Positions 26,930 through 38,865 are shown, numbered from the stretch's first letter. The stretch is 64,000 bases of DNA from Desulfosudis oleivorans (GCA_020723325.1 DYJD01000003.1:231822-295821), one strand, 5' to 3'. Made by a program: numbers and translations. Notes: generated by a model from the letters alone, not told the origin.

Positions 26930-28270
26930 TCAGAAAGATCCATTATACTGTAGCAATACCCGATAAATGGCTTCTGTTCCAAACTCAAGGGCTGATTCCG
27001 GAATACGCTCATCCGCTGCATGGATCAGTTTGAAAAAGGAAAAGTCTTCCGGTAAATGCATGGGTAAAAAGCCATAGGTTTGAATTCCAAGTTTTGCAAA
27101 ATGACGACCATCAGTTGCGCCAGGAAGCAGCATGGGCATAGGAATTGCTTTTGGATCCAATTCTTTCAGAATATTTTCAAGCAAGGGAAACATGCCCAGA
27201 TCCGGAAGATCCAGGCCAGTATCGTGACGTTCCACCTCAAAACGAATATGACTCCCGACTAACTCCCTAAGTTCCATAATTAAATCTATTGGACGAAAAC
27301 CTGGCAGCAATCGGCCGTCAAGCCAGACATTGATTTCACTGGGAATGACATTGATCGCCTCACCGCCTCTCAACATGGTGGCATTTACGGTATTATGCAA
27401 TAGGGGATCAAAGGTTTTTCCTTTTTCACCAAGCAAGCGTAGCATTGGGTCTGCCATCAAGGGGAACTGCAACAATTTTACTATGGACCGTTTGGGAAAC
27501 GGCAGGGGGTCTGCCATGGTTTTTATCATCTTGTGAACCAAAGGTGTTATATGGGCTGGTAGTCTGTGACGATCCAAGCGTGTCAACATAGCACCCAGCT
27601 TTTCCATGGCGCCTCCACGCATGGGTATGGCTCCATGACCACCAGGCCCTTTAAGCGAGGCCCGCAACCAGCAAATTTGTTTTTCAGCCACCATGATGGG
27701 GTATAATCTTTGTTTGCCCACCGGAATGGAAAAACCTCCGAATTCACCGATCCCATATTTTACACCTGAAAAATATTCAGGATACTCTTTTATGAGGAAT
27801 GCAGCACCATTGTCGCCACCAGTCTCTTCATCGCTGACCAGGGCCAGAATGATGTCCCCGGCAGTGGGGATGTTTTGCTTTATCAAGCGTAAGAGGGCGC
27901 TTATCATCATGGCAATGCCGCCCTTCATATCGAGTGCACCGCGACCCCAGATAAATCCGTCTGCTCGGCGACCTTCAAAAGGGGGATAGCTCCATTCTTG
28001 ATGAGCGGTTGTGACTACATCCAGATGGCCATACAATAAAAGTGGTGGCGCTTGGCCCTTACCCCTTATTCTTGCGACCAGATTGGGGCGATGGGGATTT
28101 TGGGCTAGTATTTGAGTATTACACCCTGATTGGTTCAGCAATATCTCTATAAATTCAATGCATTTTTGTTCATTCCCTGGCGGATTGGTCGTATCAAAAC
28201 GGATTAACTGTTGAAGGAGTTCAACGGCTTTTATACCGAAATTATCTTGGGCCAGGGATATGGAAGGCAT
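26930..28270 (-). CDS. M20-family metallopeptidase
   Basis: The 446-residue protein has the M20 zinc-site motifs in order: LLYGHLDVV (His/Asp), WGRGALDMKGG (bridging Asp) and SDEETGGD (Glu-Glu). A dimerisation domain with GPGGHGAIPMRGGAM and a C-terminal metal His near TDGRHFAKLG follow. It hydrolyses an amide or peptide bond: ArgE/DapE-like deacylase or carboxypeptidase. Length and motifs favour the PM20D1/carboxypeptidase-S type rather than DapE. It lies on the minus strand between two unrelated genes. The true substrate is unknown. Confidence 0.85.
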   Translation of the reverse strand: MPSISLAQDNFGIKAVELLQQLIRFDTTNPPGNEQKCIEFIEILLNQSGCNTQILAQNPHRPNLVARIRGKGQAPPLLLYGHLDVVTTAHQEWSYPPFEGRRADGFIWGRGALDMKGGIAMMISALLRLIKQNIPTAGDIILALVSDEETGGDNGAAFLIKEYPEYFSGVKYGIGEFGGFSIPVGKQRLYPIMVAEKQICWLRASLKGPGGHGAIPMRGGAMEKLGAMLTRLDRHRLPAHITPLVHKMIKTMADPLPFPKRSIVKLLQFPLMADPMLRLLGEKGKTFDPLLHNTVNATMLRGGEAINVIPSEINVWLDGRLLPGFRPIDLIMELRELVGSHIRFEVERHDTGLDLPDLGMFPLLENILKELDPKAIPMPMLLPGATDGRHFAKLGIQTYGFLPMHLPEDFSFFKLIHAADERIPESALEFGTEAIYRVLLQYNGSF

Positions 28271-28300
28271 TTATTCAGGCCTTTATAGGTTTTCAGGATG

Positions 28301-29038
28301 TCAATAATAACGTTTTTTCCGAGACATTTTACCAATAATAATGCCCATAAACAGCACCACGCCACCTGCGATAAACCAACGTAGCATCCCAAATAATTGT
28401 AGCTGGGCATTCTCATCCTGAAGCTTTTTCAATCGAACCGACAATTGGCTGTTTTCGTCCGCCAGACGGTCAGCCTTATTATCGGCTGCCTCTGCTTTTT
28501 TAATCAGGTCAGCGGTATTGCCGGAATTGGATAAAAGGGATTGGTATTGCTTTTTAGATTGTTCAAGCTCATTTTGCAACTCCGCAATTTTTTTATTGTT
28601 ATCCAAGGCAACGGCTTCACAATCCTTGGGGGGTACACCTTGCAGTGGTTGGGTATGGTTTTGCTCTGCCAAAGATCCCCCACCTTCTACTGACATTCTA
28701 TCCAATTCTGACTGTAGGCGCTCCACTTCTTTTTCCAATTTGCCGATGATCGATGTATTGGGTGTTTTAGTGGTGAGATAGCGTTTTTTCACCCATCCAA
28801 CATCTCCTTCTTGTGTTCTAATTTTAAAATAGTCTTGGTTTTCTTCAATTACATCAACAATTGTATCTGATTTTAGTGTCCGTATTGCGGCATATTCGTC
28901 TCCCATTCCAGTCCGCATGGTGATGACAAGGAAATCAGTAACGTAACGGGTGTCCGCTGCAGCATGACAATAAGAAAGAAGCACCATCATGAAAAAAAAT
29001 AAGTCAGCCCACTTCATTCGCATTCGCCTGCTTCCCAT
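28301..29038 (-). CDS. SH3b/coiled-coil membrane protein (YgiM-like)
   Basis: The 245-residue protein has a signal peptide (to about residue 28) and an SH3b domain (about 31-92, with RTGMGDEYAAIRTL and VGWVKKRYL). Long coiled-coil stretches follow (about 98-120 and 150-215), then a C-terminal membrane anchor (about 220-240) and a basic tail. This is the build of the TIGR04211/YgiM family, which is thought to bind envelope glycans. AAGGAA sits upstream of the ATG at 29038. The M20 peptidase gene begins 30 nt downstream of its stop on the same strand, so the two may be cotranscribed. Confidence 0.78.
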   Translation of the reverse strand: MGSRRMRMKWADLFFFMMVLLSYCHAAADTRYVTDFLVITMRTGMGDEYAAIRTLKSDTIVDVIEENQDYFKIRTQEGDVGWVKKRYLTTKTPNTSIIGKLEKEVERLQSELDRMSVEGGGSLAEQNHTQPLQGVPPKDCEAVALDNNKKIAELQNELEQSKKQYQSLLSNSGNTADLIKKAEAADNKADRLADENSQLSVRLKKLQDENAQLQLFGMLRWFIAGGVVLFMGIIIGKMSRKKRYY

Positions 29039-29264
29039 GATCGTTCCTTCCCTGGCTAGTAGTGGTTCATAGATTCATACTTCTTATCCTTTTCAACACT
29101 TTTCCAATAAATTATCTATCATGTCAAGTTTGTTGAAATTTTTCCAGCCTAAAGAATAGTAGTCAACAATTTGACATATATCCCTAGTCGGTCACTGATA
29201 TTTTTTCAGGTTTATTGATAATATTTATTGTAATTTAAATTATATATATGCTTTTTAGTGAAAA

Positions 29265-29280
29265 TGGCATATGATTTGCT
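29265..29280 (+). promoter_or_regulatory. Candidate sigma-54 promoter
   Basis: TGGCATATGATTTGCT has GG and GC exactly 10 bp apart with a TTGC -12 half. It lies in an AT-rich spacer between divergent units (spacer about 29039-29348, otherwise empty) and points at the small ORF beginning at 29349, with a predicted start site near 29291. Motif only. Confidence 0.5.
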
Positions 29281-29348
29281 GTGATTAAAATAGAGCTGTT
29301 GAAGTGTGCTGTTTTTCAATTGGCGTCAAAAATATGATGGTGGGAAAA

Positions 29349-29504
29349 ATGAAAAAGAATATCAATCGGCTCATATGGGAAAAAATTGTTCAGCAGATCA
29401 TCGAGCACAAAAAGGCTTTAAAAACAAACAGATTACATCGGAACGCCGTATTTGATATCCGCTATTTAATTCAAAAAACGGAAAAAAATATCCCACATCC
29501 ATGA
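29349..29504 (+). CDS. Small basic hypothetical protein
   Basis: The product has 51 residues and is rich in Lys, Arg, Ile and Asn (NINRLIWEKIVQQIIEHKKA). I recognise no family. GGTGGG lies 5 nt before the ATG, and a candidate sigma-54 promoter points at it, which is the main support. An upstream in-frame GTG/ATG would add a few residues. It lies between two minus-strand genes. It could be a small regulator, a leader peptide or chance. Confidence 0.35.
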   Translation: MKKNINRLIWEKIVQQIIEHKKALKTNRLHRNAVFDIRYLIQKTEKNIPHP

Positions 29505-29533
29505 GACATGCTGTTATCAGCAATCATGGGTGA

Positions 29534-30649
29534 TTATTTATGCCCTACGGTCATTTGTTGGATCAACGGTAGATCTCCTGTTTCACATATGACCATGTGG
29601 GCATCGAATACTTGTGAGATATACAATTTCTGATTATGTATAAAAGCCGTGGAGGCGGCACTGATCTGGGTACCGTTATCCACATAAATGGCGGTCAGCA
29701 TTTTTTCCGAGTCTTTTTCATTGGGATCGATCAAAAAAACCACGGACGGCGCCACTGCTTTTGTGTCGCGGCCATGGGCAAGAAAGGCATAATCATTGTA
29801 ATGGGCAGTAACAATAAGGCGATCACCGTATGGCATAATATTGTCCGGGCCCTTTATCTTCGCAATTATCCTGCTGTTGCCGAGTCGGCCGTCACTAAAC
29901 CGCGGAAAAGCCTGAATACAATCGCCCCGGGTGGCTGATACAAAAACCTGATCTGGTTTGGCAAGAATACCATTAGCAAAAGCGATATCTGTTGCCACCA
30001 CCTTCCATTTTTGTTCTGCAACGGAAAAAAAAGCAATCTCGGAAGTTCTTAGGCCAAGAAACATTTCAAGATTGTATCTATAATCATTGGTTACATAAAT
30101 GTCTCCGTTTTCCAGAACCGACAAGTCGTTTGGTGACCAAAGATGTACAGGTGCTTCCAAAAGTTCTATAAATTCCAATTGTTGGTCAATGACACGATAG
30201 ACCCCGATGGCATTTTCCTCGCGTTCTTCAAGTTGAAATGGATCATGGATAATCACATATAAAAATGTTTCCTTTCCAGCCCTCCTAATGTCCATCCCAT
30301 GGGGTTTAAACCCTGTAAGTCGAGAAGGCTCTCCGACCCGATGCATTTGTTGGGCATATCCGCTTTTAATATCAAAAGAATAAATCTCTCCGGTTATAGG
30401 ATTCGTCCTTCTGTTATAAGACGATACCAGTAGTCGGGGAGGGTGGTTCCATTGGTCGAGCACAAAATCCTCCGGACCAACAGCCAAATCCACTGCGTAA
30501 CAATTTTGTTCATATTGATACACAGGGAGCGGTTCCTTGAAACTGCAAGCACCAAGCCATAGACCCACCATGGCTGATATGAAACAACAGTGAAGTTTGC
30601 GACGTATTTTAAAAATGTTTATTCGTCTGATAGTATCAATGCTTCCCAT
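29534..30649 (-). CDS. Beta-propeller lipoprotein (SMP-30/strictosidine-synthase-like)
   Basis: The 371-residue precursor has a basic leader, a lipobox LGAC (Cys about 34) and then a six-bladed propeller-like body. Typical features are FKPHGMDI, WSPNDLSVLENGDIYVTND, ANGILAKPDQVFV and GPDNIMPYGDRL, which match the calcium-binding Asn/Asp loops of paraoxonase/SMP-30 type lactonases. The ATG at 30649 has GGAGGGG 8 nt upstream; a longer N-terminal frame is ignored. It is probably an outer-membrane lactone or ester hydrolase. Substrate is unknown, and the catalytic set should be checked. Confidence 0.72.
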   Translation of the reverse strand: MGSIDTIRRINIFKIRRKLHCCFISAMVGLWLGACSFKEPLPVYQYEQNCYAVDLAVGPEDFVLDQWNHPPRLLVSSYNRRTNPITGEIYSFDIKSGYAQQMHRVGEPSRLTGFKPHGMDIRRAGKETFLYVIIHDPFQLEEREENAIGVYRVIDQQLEFIELLEAPVHLWSPNDLSVLENGDIYVTNDYRYNLEMFLGLRTSEIAFFSVAEQKWKVVATDIAFANGILAKPDQVFVSATRGDCIQAFPRFSDGRLGNSRIIAKIKGPDNIMPYGDRLIVTAHYNDYAFLAHGRDTKAVAPSVVFLIDPNEKDSEKMLTAIYVDNGTQISAASTAFIHNQKLYISQVFDAHMVICETGDLPLIQQMTVGHK

Positions 30650-30892
30650 CTTTTTCCCCTCCAAGTCTATCCTGCGAAAACAGCGAAATGAGAATAGTAT
30701 TGAGAAATACATCGAGCTGATGGCAGAAGGCAAACATTTTTTTACTAAGTCCGCTTTTGTATCGATGGATAAGTTTATTTTTATTGCATATTTTTTGTAT
30801 ATGATGTCAAATGTGCCTGTTAAAAAGAGCTGGTAATTTTAGATGAATCCCAGTACTGATGGCGTGATGTAGAATGGACTGGAAGGAAATGT

Positions 30893-31612
30893 TTGGTGCA
30901 AAAAAATATTACGGTTGCTTGTAGTCTTATATTGTTGTATTTGTTGCAGATATGTCATGTTTTTGGAGATGATGGCTGGCGTCTTTCCAAAAAGCATAAT
31001 GAAATTTGGGTTTATACACGACCTTCGCCGACTTGCGGTTTTGATGAATTCAAGGGGATTACGATCATCGATGCCAGGATTGAAGTATTGGGCATCGTAT
31101 TAAAGGATATCCCTTCTTTTCCACTCTGGATGAGTGATTGTCAAAAATCATACATACTCGAGCAGAATGGCAAGAATGATTTTATTTTTCATTTTGTTCA
31201 AACATTACCGTGGCCAGTAAAAAATCGGGATATGGTGCTGCAAGCGCGTTCTACGATTGATTGGAAAGCCGGATATTTCCAGGTTGATTTCCATTCTGTG
31301 GATGACGGCCGTATTCCTACCAGCGATGATTATATCCGCATGAAAGTGGTTGGTTGTTTTTTACTGGAATATATTGAACGGGAGAAAACCCAAGTGACGT
31401 ACATTATTCAAGCAGATCCATCCGGTTTCATGCCAGCGGTTGTTGCCAATCTTATCAGTCGTAAAATTCCGTATGAGACGCTTCTGCGCATGCGCGAAAT
31501 GGTCAAGTACAATCGTTATCGCAAATGGGCGGACGAATCCGAGGAAAAAAAAGATCTTGAAAAGGCCCTTGATCATAATGAGGTGCGCAAGCGAAAGGCG
31601 ATCATCCATTAA
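30893..31612 (+). CDS. Exported START-domain protein
   Basis: The 239-residue protein has a signal peptide (to about 22) and one START/Bet v1-like lipid-binding domain. WVYTRPSP, FPLWMSDCQKS, LPWPVKNRDMVL and the C-terminal helix around RKIPYETLLRMREMVK are the recognisable parts. Such bacterial proteins bind hydrophobic ligands in the periplasm; a ligand is not known. TTG or GTG start behind GGAAGG. It ends 35 nt before acetoacetyl-CoA synthetase and lies on the same strand, so cotranscription is likely, though a functional tie is unproven. Confidence 0.78.
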   Translation: MVQKNITVACSLILLYLLQICHVFGDDGWRLSKKHNEIWVYTRPSPTCGFDEFKGITIIDARIEVLGIVLKDIPSFPLWMSDCQKSYILEQNGKNDFIFHFVQTLPWPVKNRDMVLQARSTIDWKAGYFQVDFHSVDDGRIPTSDDYIRMKVVGCFLLEYIEREKTQVTYIIQADPSGFMPAVVANLISRKIPYETLLRMREMVKYNRYRKWADESEEKKDLEKALDHNEVRKRKAIIH

Positions 31613-31646
31613 CTATCATTCAATGGCAATTGAGAGGAGCATGCAG

Positions 31647-33602
<1,956 letters not shown>

Positions 33603-33650
33603 AACCTCGTTCGAAAAGGTTGCACTTTAACAAAAATATTGAGGTAAAGA

Positions 33651-34229
33651 TTATTCTTCCACCAGATAATCCTGGAAAAGCCGGTGTACGGTCTGGGCAT
33701 GCCACTTCCCGCGACCGGAAAAAGTTTGAAGATTTTCTTTTTCCAGAAATAATGCGATGTTGTCGAATGTTTCACCCTTGTTGCGCATTTTTTCAATAAC
33801 CTGGAGCACCTTTTTCCGCGCCTGATCCAGGGGCTTTCGCGCCCGTGCCTTTTTTTTACGAGATTCTTTTGTGAAAACGCTCCCATCCAATCCTGTTGAT
33901 TTAAAATGTTCGAAAATGGTTTTGAGGGTTTCCGCCTTGTCTGACTCGGCCTTGGTCTTTGATTCCTCAATTTCAATCAAACGCTTTTGATATTGGACAG
34001 CACTTTCAAAAAAAGCAGTCAAGGCAGGAGCGAGGTTTTTAACGGTTTCAATCATGACTTCCTCCAGCGAACTCATTCGCCCTCGTCGGCGGTCTATGCC
34101 ATTGCGTTTTTCATTACCGAAATACTGTTGTTGACTTTCATAATGATGCTGGTGCCTATCATAATTTGTACGACTCTGGGGTTGCTTGTCCTTCCCACTT
34201 CTGATGTTTTTTAAAAATTCATTACTCAT
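33651..34229 (-). CDS. Unknown basic protein with HTH-like C-terminus
   Basis: I do not recognise a named family. The 192-residue protein has a disordered, charged N-terminus (1-60, rich in Gln/Asn/Arg), a helical middle (65-125) with many Lys/Glu residues, and a C-terminal part. That end reads GETFDNIALFLEKENLQT, then GKWHAQTVHRLF, which resembles the helix-turn-helix segment seen after resolvase domains. The gene lies opposite to its neighbours. A good site (AAGGAGGCC) precedes the ATG. Possibly DNA-binding or nucleoid-associated. Confidence 0.55.
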   Translation of the reverse strand: MSNEFLKNIRSGKDKQPQSRTNYDRHQHHYESQQQYFGNEKRNGIDRRRGRMSSLEEVMIETVKNLAPALTAFFESAVQYQKRLIEIEESKTKAESDKAETLKTIFEHFKSTGLDGSVFTKESRKKKARARKPLDQARKKVLQVIEKMRNKGETFDNIALFLEKENLQTFSGRGKWHAQTVHRLFQDYLVEE

Positions 34230-34548
34230 TCACGGCCTCCTTATGAATTTGATTGAACCTGTTGATGTGATGAAAAAAACTTATCTGCTTGCTAGTACTT
34301 GAAAATCAATGGGAGTGATCAGCCAAAATGAAAATGCCACTGATATGTCTGATGGAAAAAAATTGAAAGAAAGCAGGTCCTGTAATTCAAAGAATTGATT
34401 TATGTTATATTTTATAATATAATCATTCAGAAAAATCAAGATCGAAATGCGGTAAAAATTGGGAAATTGGCAAGAGATATGTACAGTTCTGGTTTTTTCT
34501 CCCTTGCTTTCCGGCAAATGACCATAAAAGATTAAACCGACCATCAAG
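34230..34548. other. AT-rich divergent spacer
   Basis: This is the spacer between the minus-strand basic protein and the plus-strand debranching enzyme. It holds an AT-rich patch (about 34395-34425) with a TATAAT at 34413-34418 but no well-placed -35 box. No gene or hairpin is recognised. Confidence 0.4.
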
Positions 34549-37500
34549 ATGGCCTCTTCTTCAAGCATTATTTCTGATTGGCTGCACCAGGAACCTCGTC
34601 CGGGAGCTCATCAGCTCCGTTTTCGGGGGGATGTGCAGACCTTCCGATTATATACTGATAAGGACATTCAGGGAAAAGCCTGGATACGCACGAATATCGG
34701 TCAGGCACGCATCATTCGTCAGGAAATTATCGACGAAATAACTCATGAAACGCCCAAACTCGGTCGCGCCTGGCTTGATATCCCCATGCGAAAAAAGAAT
34801 AACCGGCATTTTGAAATCACCCTGGCGTTATGCGAAGTCGGCCATTTTGAGGCCAAATGCTTTTTTCTTCCAGAGGGAGAGACCATGCCGCTATGGCCTG
34901 AAGGTGGTAATACCATCATGAATGTCGCTCCAGCGGATAATTGTTGTTCCAATATTATTTACAACGCATTTGTCCGGCAATTCGGGCCAAATAAAACAAG
35001 ACGAAAAACGCTTCTTCCAGACAAAGCAGAGATTGTCCGCATTTTTGACGAAGCTGGGTATACTGTCATACCTCCGTCAGGAACTTTTCGTGATTTAATA
35101 CATGAACTGGATTTTATTATTTATGAGCTAGGTTGTCGTTTTCTGCAATTGCTCCCCATACATCCGACGCCGACAACTTTTGCGCGCATGGGGCGTTTTG
35201 GAAGCCCTTATGCCTCCTTGAGTTTTACGGCTGTTGACCCGGCCTTGGCTGAATTTGACCCGAAAGCCACGCCCCTTGAACAATTTATTGAATTGGTGGA
35301 TGCGGTTCATGCCCGCAATGCCAAAGTACTGCTGGATATCGCCATCAATCACACCGGTTGGGCGGCGAGCCTGCATGAAACCCATCCGGAGTGGTTGGTC
35401 CGTGACGAGGATGGCCGCATTGAAGCGCCAGGCGCTTGGGGGGTTATTTGGGCTGATTTGACCAAGCTTGATTTTAGTAAAACAGATCTGTGGGAGTACA
35501 TGGCAGAGGTGTTTTTAACCTGGTGCCATCGGGGGGTGGATGGTTTTCGTTGCGATGCCGGCTATATGATCCCGGTCCCAGCTTGGATCTATATTGTGGC
35601 TGCAGTTCGAAAACAATATCCTGACACCATATTTTTATTAGAGGGCCTTGGTGGTAAAATTTCCGTTACCCGGGTGATTCTGAGTGCAGCCAATTTCAAT
35701 TGGGCCTATTCAGAACTTTTCCAAAACTATGATCGCGGCCAGGTCAGTCATTACCTTCCCGAGGCTTTTGATATCGCCAGAGAAAACGGTGTGATGATAC
35801 ATTTTGCCGAAACCCATGACAACAATCGATTGGCAGCCAAATCCCACTGCTATGCCCGTATGCGCACGGCCTTATGTGCCCTGTGTGCGCCCTATGGTGC
35901 CTATGGTTTTGCCGGTGGTGTTGAATGGTACGCAACGGAAAAAATTGATGTGCATGAGGCCACCTCACTTAATTGGGGGGCCGCAGAAAATCAGATCGAG
36001 CACATTCGGCGATTGAGTGAAATCCTGCGTCTTCACCCTTGTTTCCACGATCAAACAGATTTGAGATTGCTGGAATTGGATGGCGGGAATCAGGTCGCAT
36101 TGCTCAGGCATCATCGTCCCTCTGCTAAACGTCTTCTGATTTTGGCCAATTTGGATGATCAGTATCCGGCCCAAGTCAATTGGAATATGGCGGACTGTGA
36201 TTTGGGTGGGACCTCTTTAGTGGATCTAATTGAAGAAAAAGAGATTTTTTTGTCGATTAGCCAAAACCGTGCTTTTTGCAGCCTGGCAGCAGGCCAAGTC
36301 CTCTGTCTGACCTCGGATCGGCAGGATTTGGATTGCTTGCATTCAGCCGGGCCTGCAGCCCGGCTTTTACCGAAAAGAATCAGGCGACAACAGTTGCGAG
36401 CAAAAGCCCTTGATATCCATATTTTTTATCATGGTTTAGGCGATATTTCCCACATTGATCCGGATATTGCGGCAGAACAGTTTGCAGATAATCCCATTGA
36501 ATACTGCCGACGACAAAACCCTTTTAGCGAAGAAACCCGTATAATTGAATGGCGCTGGCCGGAAGATTGTCGGCGTGAAGTCATGGTGCCGCCCGGCCAT
36601 TTCCTATTCATACAAGCGGATCGCCCGTTTCGGGCTAGAATTTTACAAGGGCAGCAAGTGCTATCACTTGAAAACAGTTTTGCACGCGGGCAGGAAGGGC
36701 ATTTTTGTCTTTTTCAGCCATTGGACTTGCCAGCTCGCCATTCCCGTCGCAGTTTAAAAATATCCCTATTCAATGCCGATCATGCCGATCATGTTGAAGC
36801 CCCACTTTTGTACCTATCTTCAATTGAAAACTGTAAGGTCATTACTGCTTTCAACCGTCATGATTTATTACATCGCCCGCTGTGTTTCAATACAGCCAAC
36901 GGTCGCGGTGGGGCCATGCGCGCCCGGGTCGCCTGGGGCAGGTTAGAAAGCCGTTATGATGCCCTATTGGCTGCCAATATAAATCCAATCGGGCCCACTG
37001 ACCGGACTATTATGTTCGCGCGTTGTCGGGCCTGGATCGTTTTTCAGGGTTTTTCCCAGGAAATCTGTCTGGAAGCATTAGATTTTTTTACAATGGAAGC
37101 CTACACACGGGGAATCTGGCAGTTTCGGTTACCATCCGGTCAAGGCGGATACACATTGATTTCCATTTGTTTGGAAATGCCGGCAAGGGAGGATAAAATC
37201 TGCATGACTTTTTATCGCCACCCTTCCAATGGTGACACGGATCGGCTGGCAGATGACAAACCGGTTAATTTAATTTTGCGGCCGGATATAGAATGTCGTA
37301 ATTTCCATGAAACCACCAAAGCCTATCTTGGACCTGAAAATGTCTTTCCAGGGGCCATTCGGCCCGGGAATGACCATTTCATTTTCTCCCCTTACGTGGA
37401 CAGGCATCTGCGCGTGGATCTGCCGGGCGGTAGCTTTTATCCGGATTTTGAGTGGTATTACATGGTCTATCGTGGGTTGGATGAAGAGCGTGGCCTGGAT

Positions 37501-38865
37501 CCGCACTCAGATCTCTTCAGTCCCGGCTATTTCCAAATCAGCCTCACAGGCGGCGCCACGGCGGCGTTGACGGCAGAAGCCGGTGCAACAGCGGAACAAA
37601 GCAAGATCGCGGGCAGGGGGAAAAAGATTCGGAAAGGCATCGCTTTTTCAAATTCAACTGTCCTGGACCCTGTGGAAGCTCTTACCGAGGCCCTGGACCA
37701 GTTTTTAACAACCCGTGGAGAGCTGAAATCCGTAATCGCCGGCTACCCATGGTTTCTGGATTGGGGAAGAGATTCCCTTATTTTTACCAGGGGCCTGATT
37801 GCGGCTGGAAAACTGGCAGATGCCCGGGATGTTCTAATGCAATTCGGACAGTTTGAAAATAATGGAACCTTACCCAATATGATCCGCGGGCAAGATGCTG
37901 GCAATCGTGAGACAGCCGATGCCCCCTTATGGTTCTTCATCGCTTGTGAAGATCTATTCAAGGCTGAAGGAAACGACTTTTTTTTGGGAGCAGCTTGCGG
38001 CTCACGAACCATTAGAGATGTGTTGCTTTCAATCGGAAGTGGATATCTGCACGGCAATCCCAATGGTGTTAGCATGGATCCAGAAACAGGACTGATTTTT
38101 TGTCCATCACATTTTACTTGGATGGATACCAACTTTCCAGCCGGTACACCACGACAAGGGTACCCAATTGAGATTCAGGCCTTATGGTATCGTGCGCTTT
38201 GTCTGCTGGCGCAAATTGATGCAGGGCCGCAACAGAACCATTGGAAAGAAAGAGCCGACCAGGTGTTGGATGCCATTCTGCGCTTATATACCATGGATCA
38301 TGGGGAATATTTTGCCGATTGTCTACAATGTGCCAAAGGGGTCTCGGCTGCCAATGCTGAACCGGATGATGCTTTACGACCCAATCAGCTTCTGACCATA
38401 ACCTTGGGTGCTTTAACTGAAAAATTACGGATGCAAAAGATGCTGAGAGCCTGCGCCACTCTCCTGGTGCCAGGGGCCATCCGCAGCCTGGCGGATCGAC
38501 CATTGCGAAAGCCCCTTGAAATTCACTGGCAAGGCCGGTTGATATCCGATCCATACCACCCTTACCGAGGAATCTATACCGGTGATGAAGATACCAGCCG
38601 AAAACCAGCCTATCATAACGGTACTTCCTGGACTTGGCTGTTTCCCAGTTTTTGTGAGGCATGGCTGATCGCTTATGGATCACAGGCAAGGCAAACCGCT
38701 TTGAATTTGCTGGGTAGCAGTATGCAGGTAATGAATACCGGAACAATTGGTTTGGTCCCGGAAATTCTGGACGGTGATTTCCCCCATCATCAAAAAGGTT
38801 GTGACGCCCAAGCCTGGGGTGTCAGCGAATTGTTGCGAGTGTGGAAATTATTAGAAAAAAAATAA
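34549..38865 (+). CDS. Two-domain glycogen debranching enzyme (GH13 plus GH133)
   Basis: The protein has 1438 residues. The N-terminal GH13-type glucanotransferase domain spans about 130-570, with nucleophile Asp about 336 (FRCDAGY), acid Glu about 365 (LLEGLGG) and THDNN with Asp about 424. Several poorly characterised beta domains lie in the middle (about 600-1000). The C-terminal amylo-1,6-glucosidase domain (about 1040-1435) contains WFLDWGRDS, the ADAPLWFF segment and DPYHPYRGIYTGDED. The order matches eukaryotic-like bifunctional debranching enzymes, rather than the separate GlgX type. It would trim glycogen in the cytoplasm. No other glycogen gene is near. Confidence 0.85.
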   Translation: MASSSSIISDWLHQEPRPGAHQLRFRGDVQTFRLYTDKDIQGKAWIRTNIGQARIIRQEIIDEITHETPKLGRAWLDIPMRKKNNRHFEITLALCEVGHFEAKCFFLPEGETMPLWPEGGNTIMNVAPADNCCSNIIYNAFVRQFGPNKTRRKTLLPDKAEIVRIFDEAGYTVIPPSGTFRDLIHELDFIIYELGCRFLQLLPIHPTPTTFARMGRFGSPYASLSFTAVDPALAEFDPKATPLEQFIELVDAVHARNAKVLLDIAINHTGWAASLHETHPEWLVRDEDGRIEAPGAWGVIWADLTKLDFSKTDLWEYMAEVFLTWCHRGVDGFRCDAGYMIPVPAWIYIVAAVRKQYPDTIFLLEGLGGKISVTRVILSAANFNWAYSELFQNYDRGQVSHYLPEAFDIARENGVMIHFAETHDNNRLAAKSHCYARMRTALCALCAPYGAYGFAGGVEWYATEKIDVHEATSLNWGAAENQIEHIRRLSEILRLHPCFHDQTDLRLLELDGGNQVALLRHHRPSAKRLLILANLDDQYPAQVNWNMADCDLGGTSLVDLIEEKEIFLSISQNRAFCSLAAGQVLCLTSDRQDLDCLHSAGPAARLLPKRIRRQQLRAKALDIHIFYHGLGDISHIDPDIAAEQFADNPIEYCRRQNPFSEETRIIEWRWPEDCRREVMVPPGHFLFIQADRPFRARILQGQQVLSLENSFARGQEGHFCLFQPLDLPARHSRRSLKISLFNADHADHVEAPLLYLSSIENCKVITAFNRHDLLHRPLCFNTANGRGGAMRARVAWGRLESRYDALLAANINPIGPTDRTIMFARCRAWIVFQGFSQEICLEALDFFTMEAYTRGIWQFRLPSGQGGYTLISICLEMPAREDKICMTFYRHPSNGDTDRLADDKPVNLILRPDIECRNFHETTKAYLGPENVFPGAIRPGNDHFIFSPYVDRHLRVDLPGGSFYPDFEWYYMVYRGLDEERGLDPHSDLFSPGYFQISLTGGATAALTAEAGATAEQSKIAGRGKKIRKGIAFSNSTVLDPVEALTEALDQFLTTRGELKSVIAGYPWFLDWGRDSLIFTRGLIAAGKLADARDVLMQFGQFENNGTLPNMIRGQDAGNRETADAPLWFFIACEDLFKAEGNDFFLGAACGSRTIRDVLLSIGSGYLHGNPNGVSMDPETGLIFCPSHFTWMDTNFPAGTPRQGYPIEIQALWYRALCLLAQIDAGPQQNHWKERADQVLDAILRLYTMDHGEYFADCLQCAKGVSAANAEPDDALRPNQLLTITLGALTEKLRMQKMLRACATLLVPGAIRSLADRPLRKPLEIHWQGRLISDPYHPYRGIYTGDEDTSRKPAYHNGTSWTWLFPSFCEAWLIAYGSQARQTALNLLGSSMQVMNTGTIGLVPEILDGDFPHHQKGCDAQAWGVSELLRVWKLLEKK

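Noticed and set aside
34395-34418. TTGATT and TATAAT pair before the debranching enzyme
   Set aside because: Only 12 bp lie between the two boxes, too short for a sigma-70 promoter.
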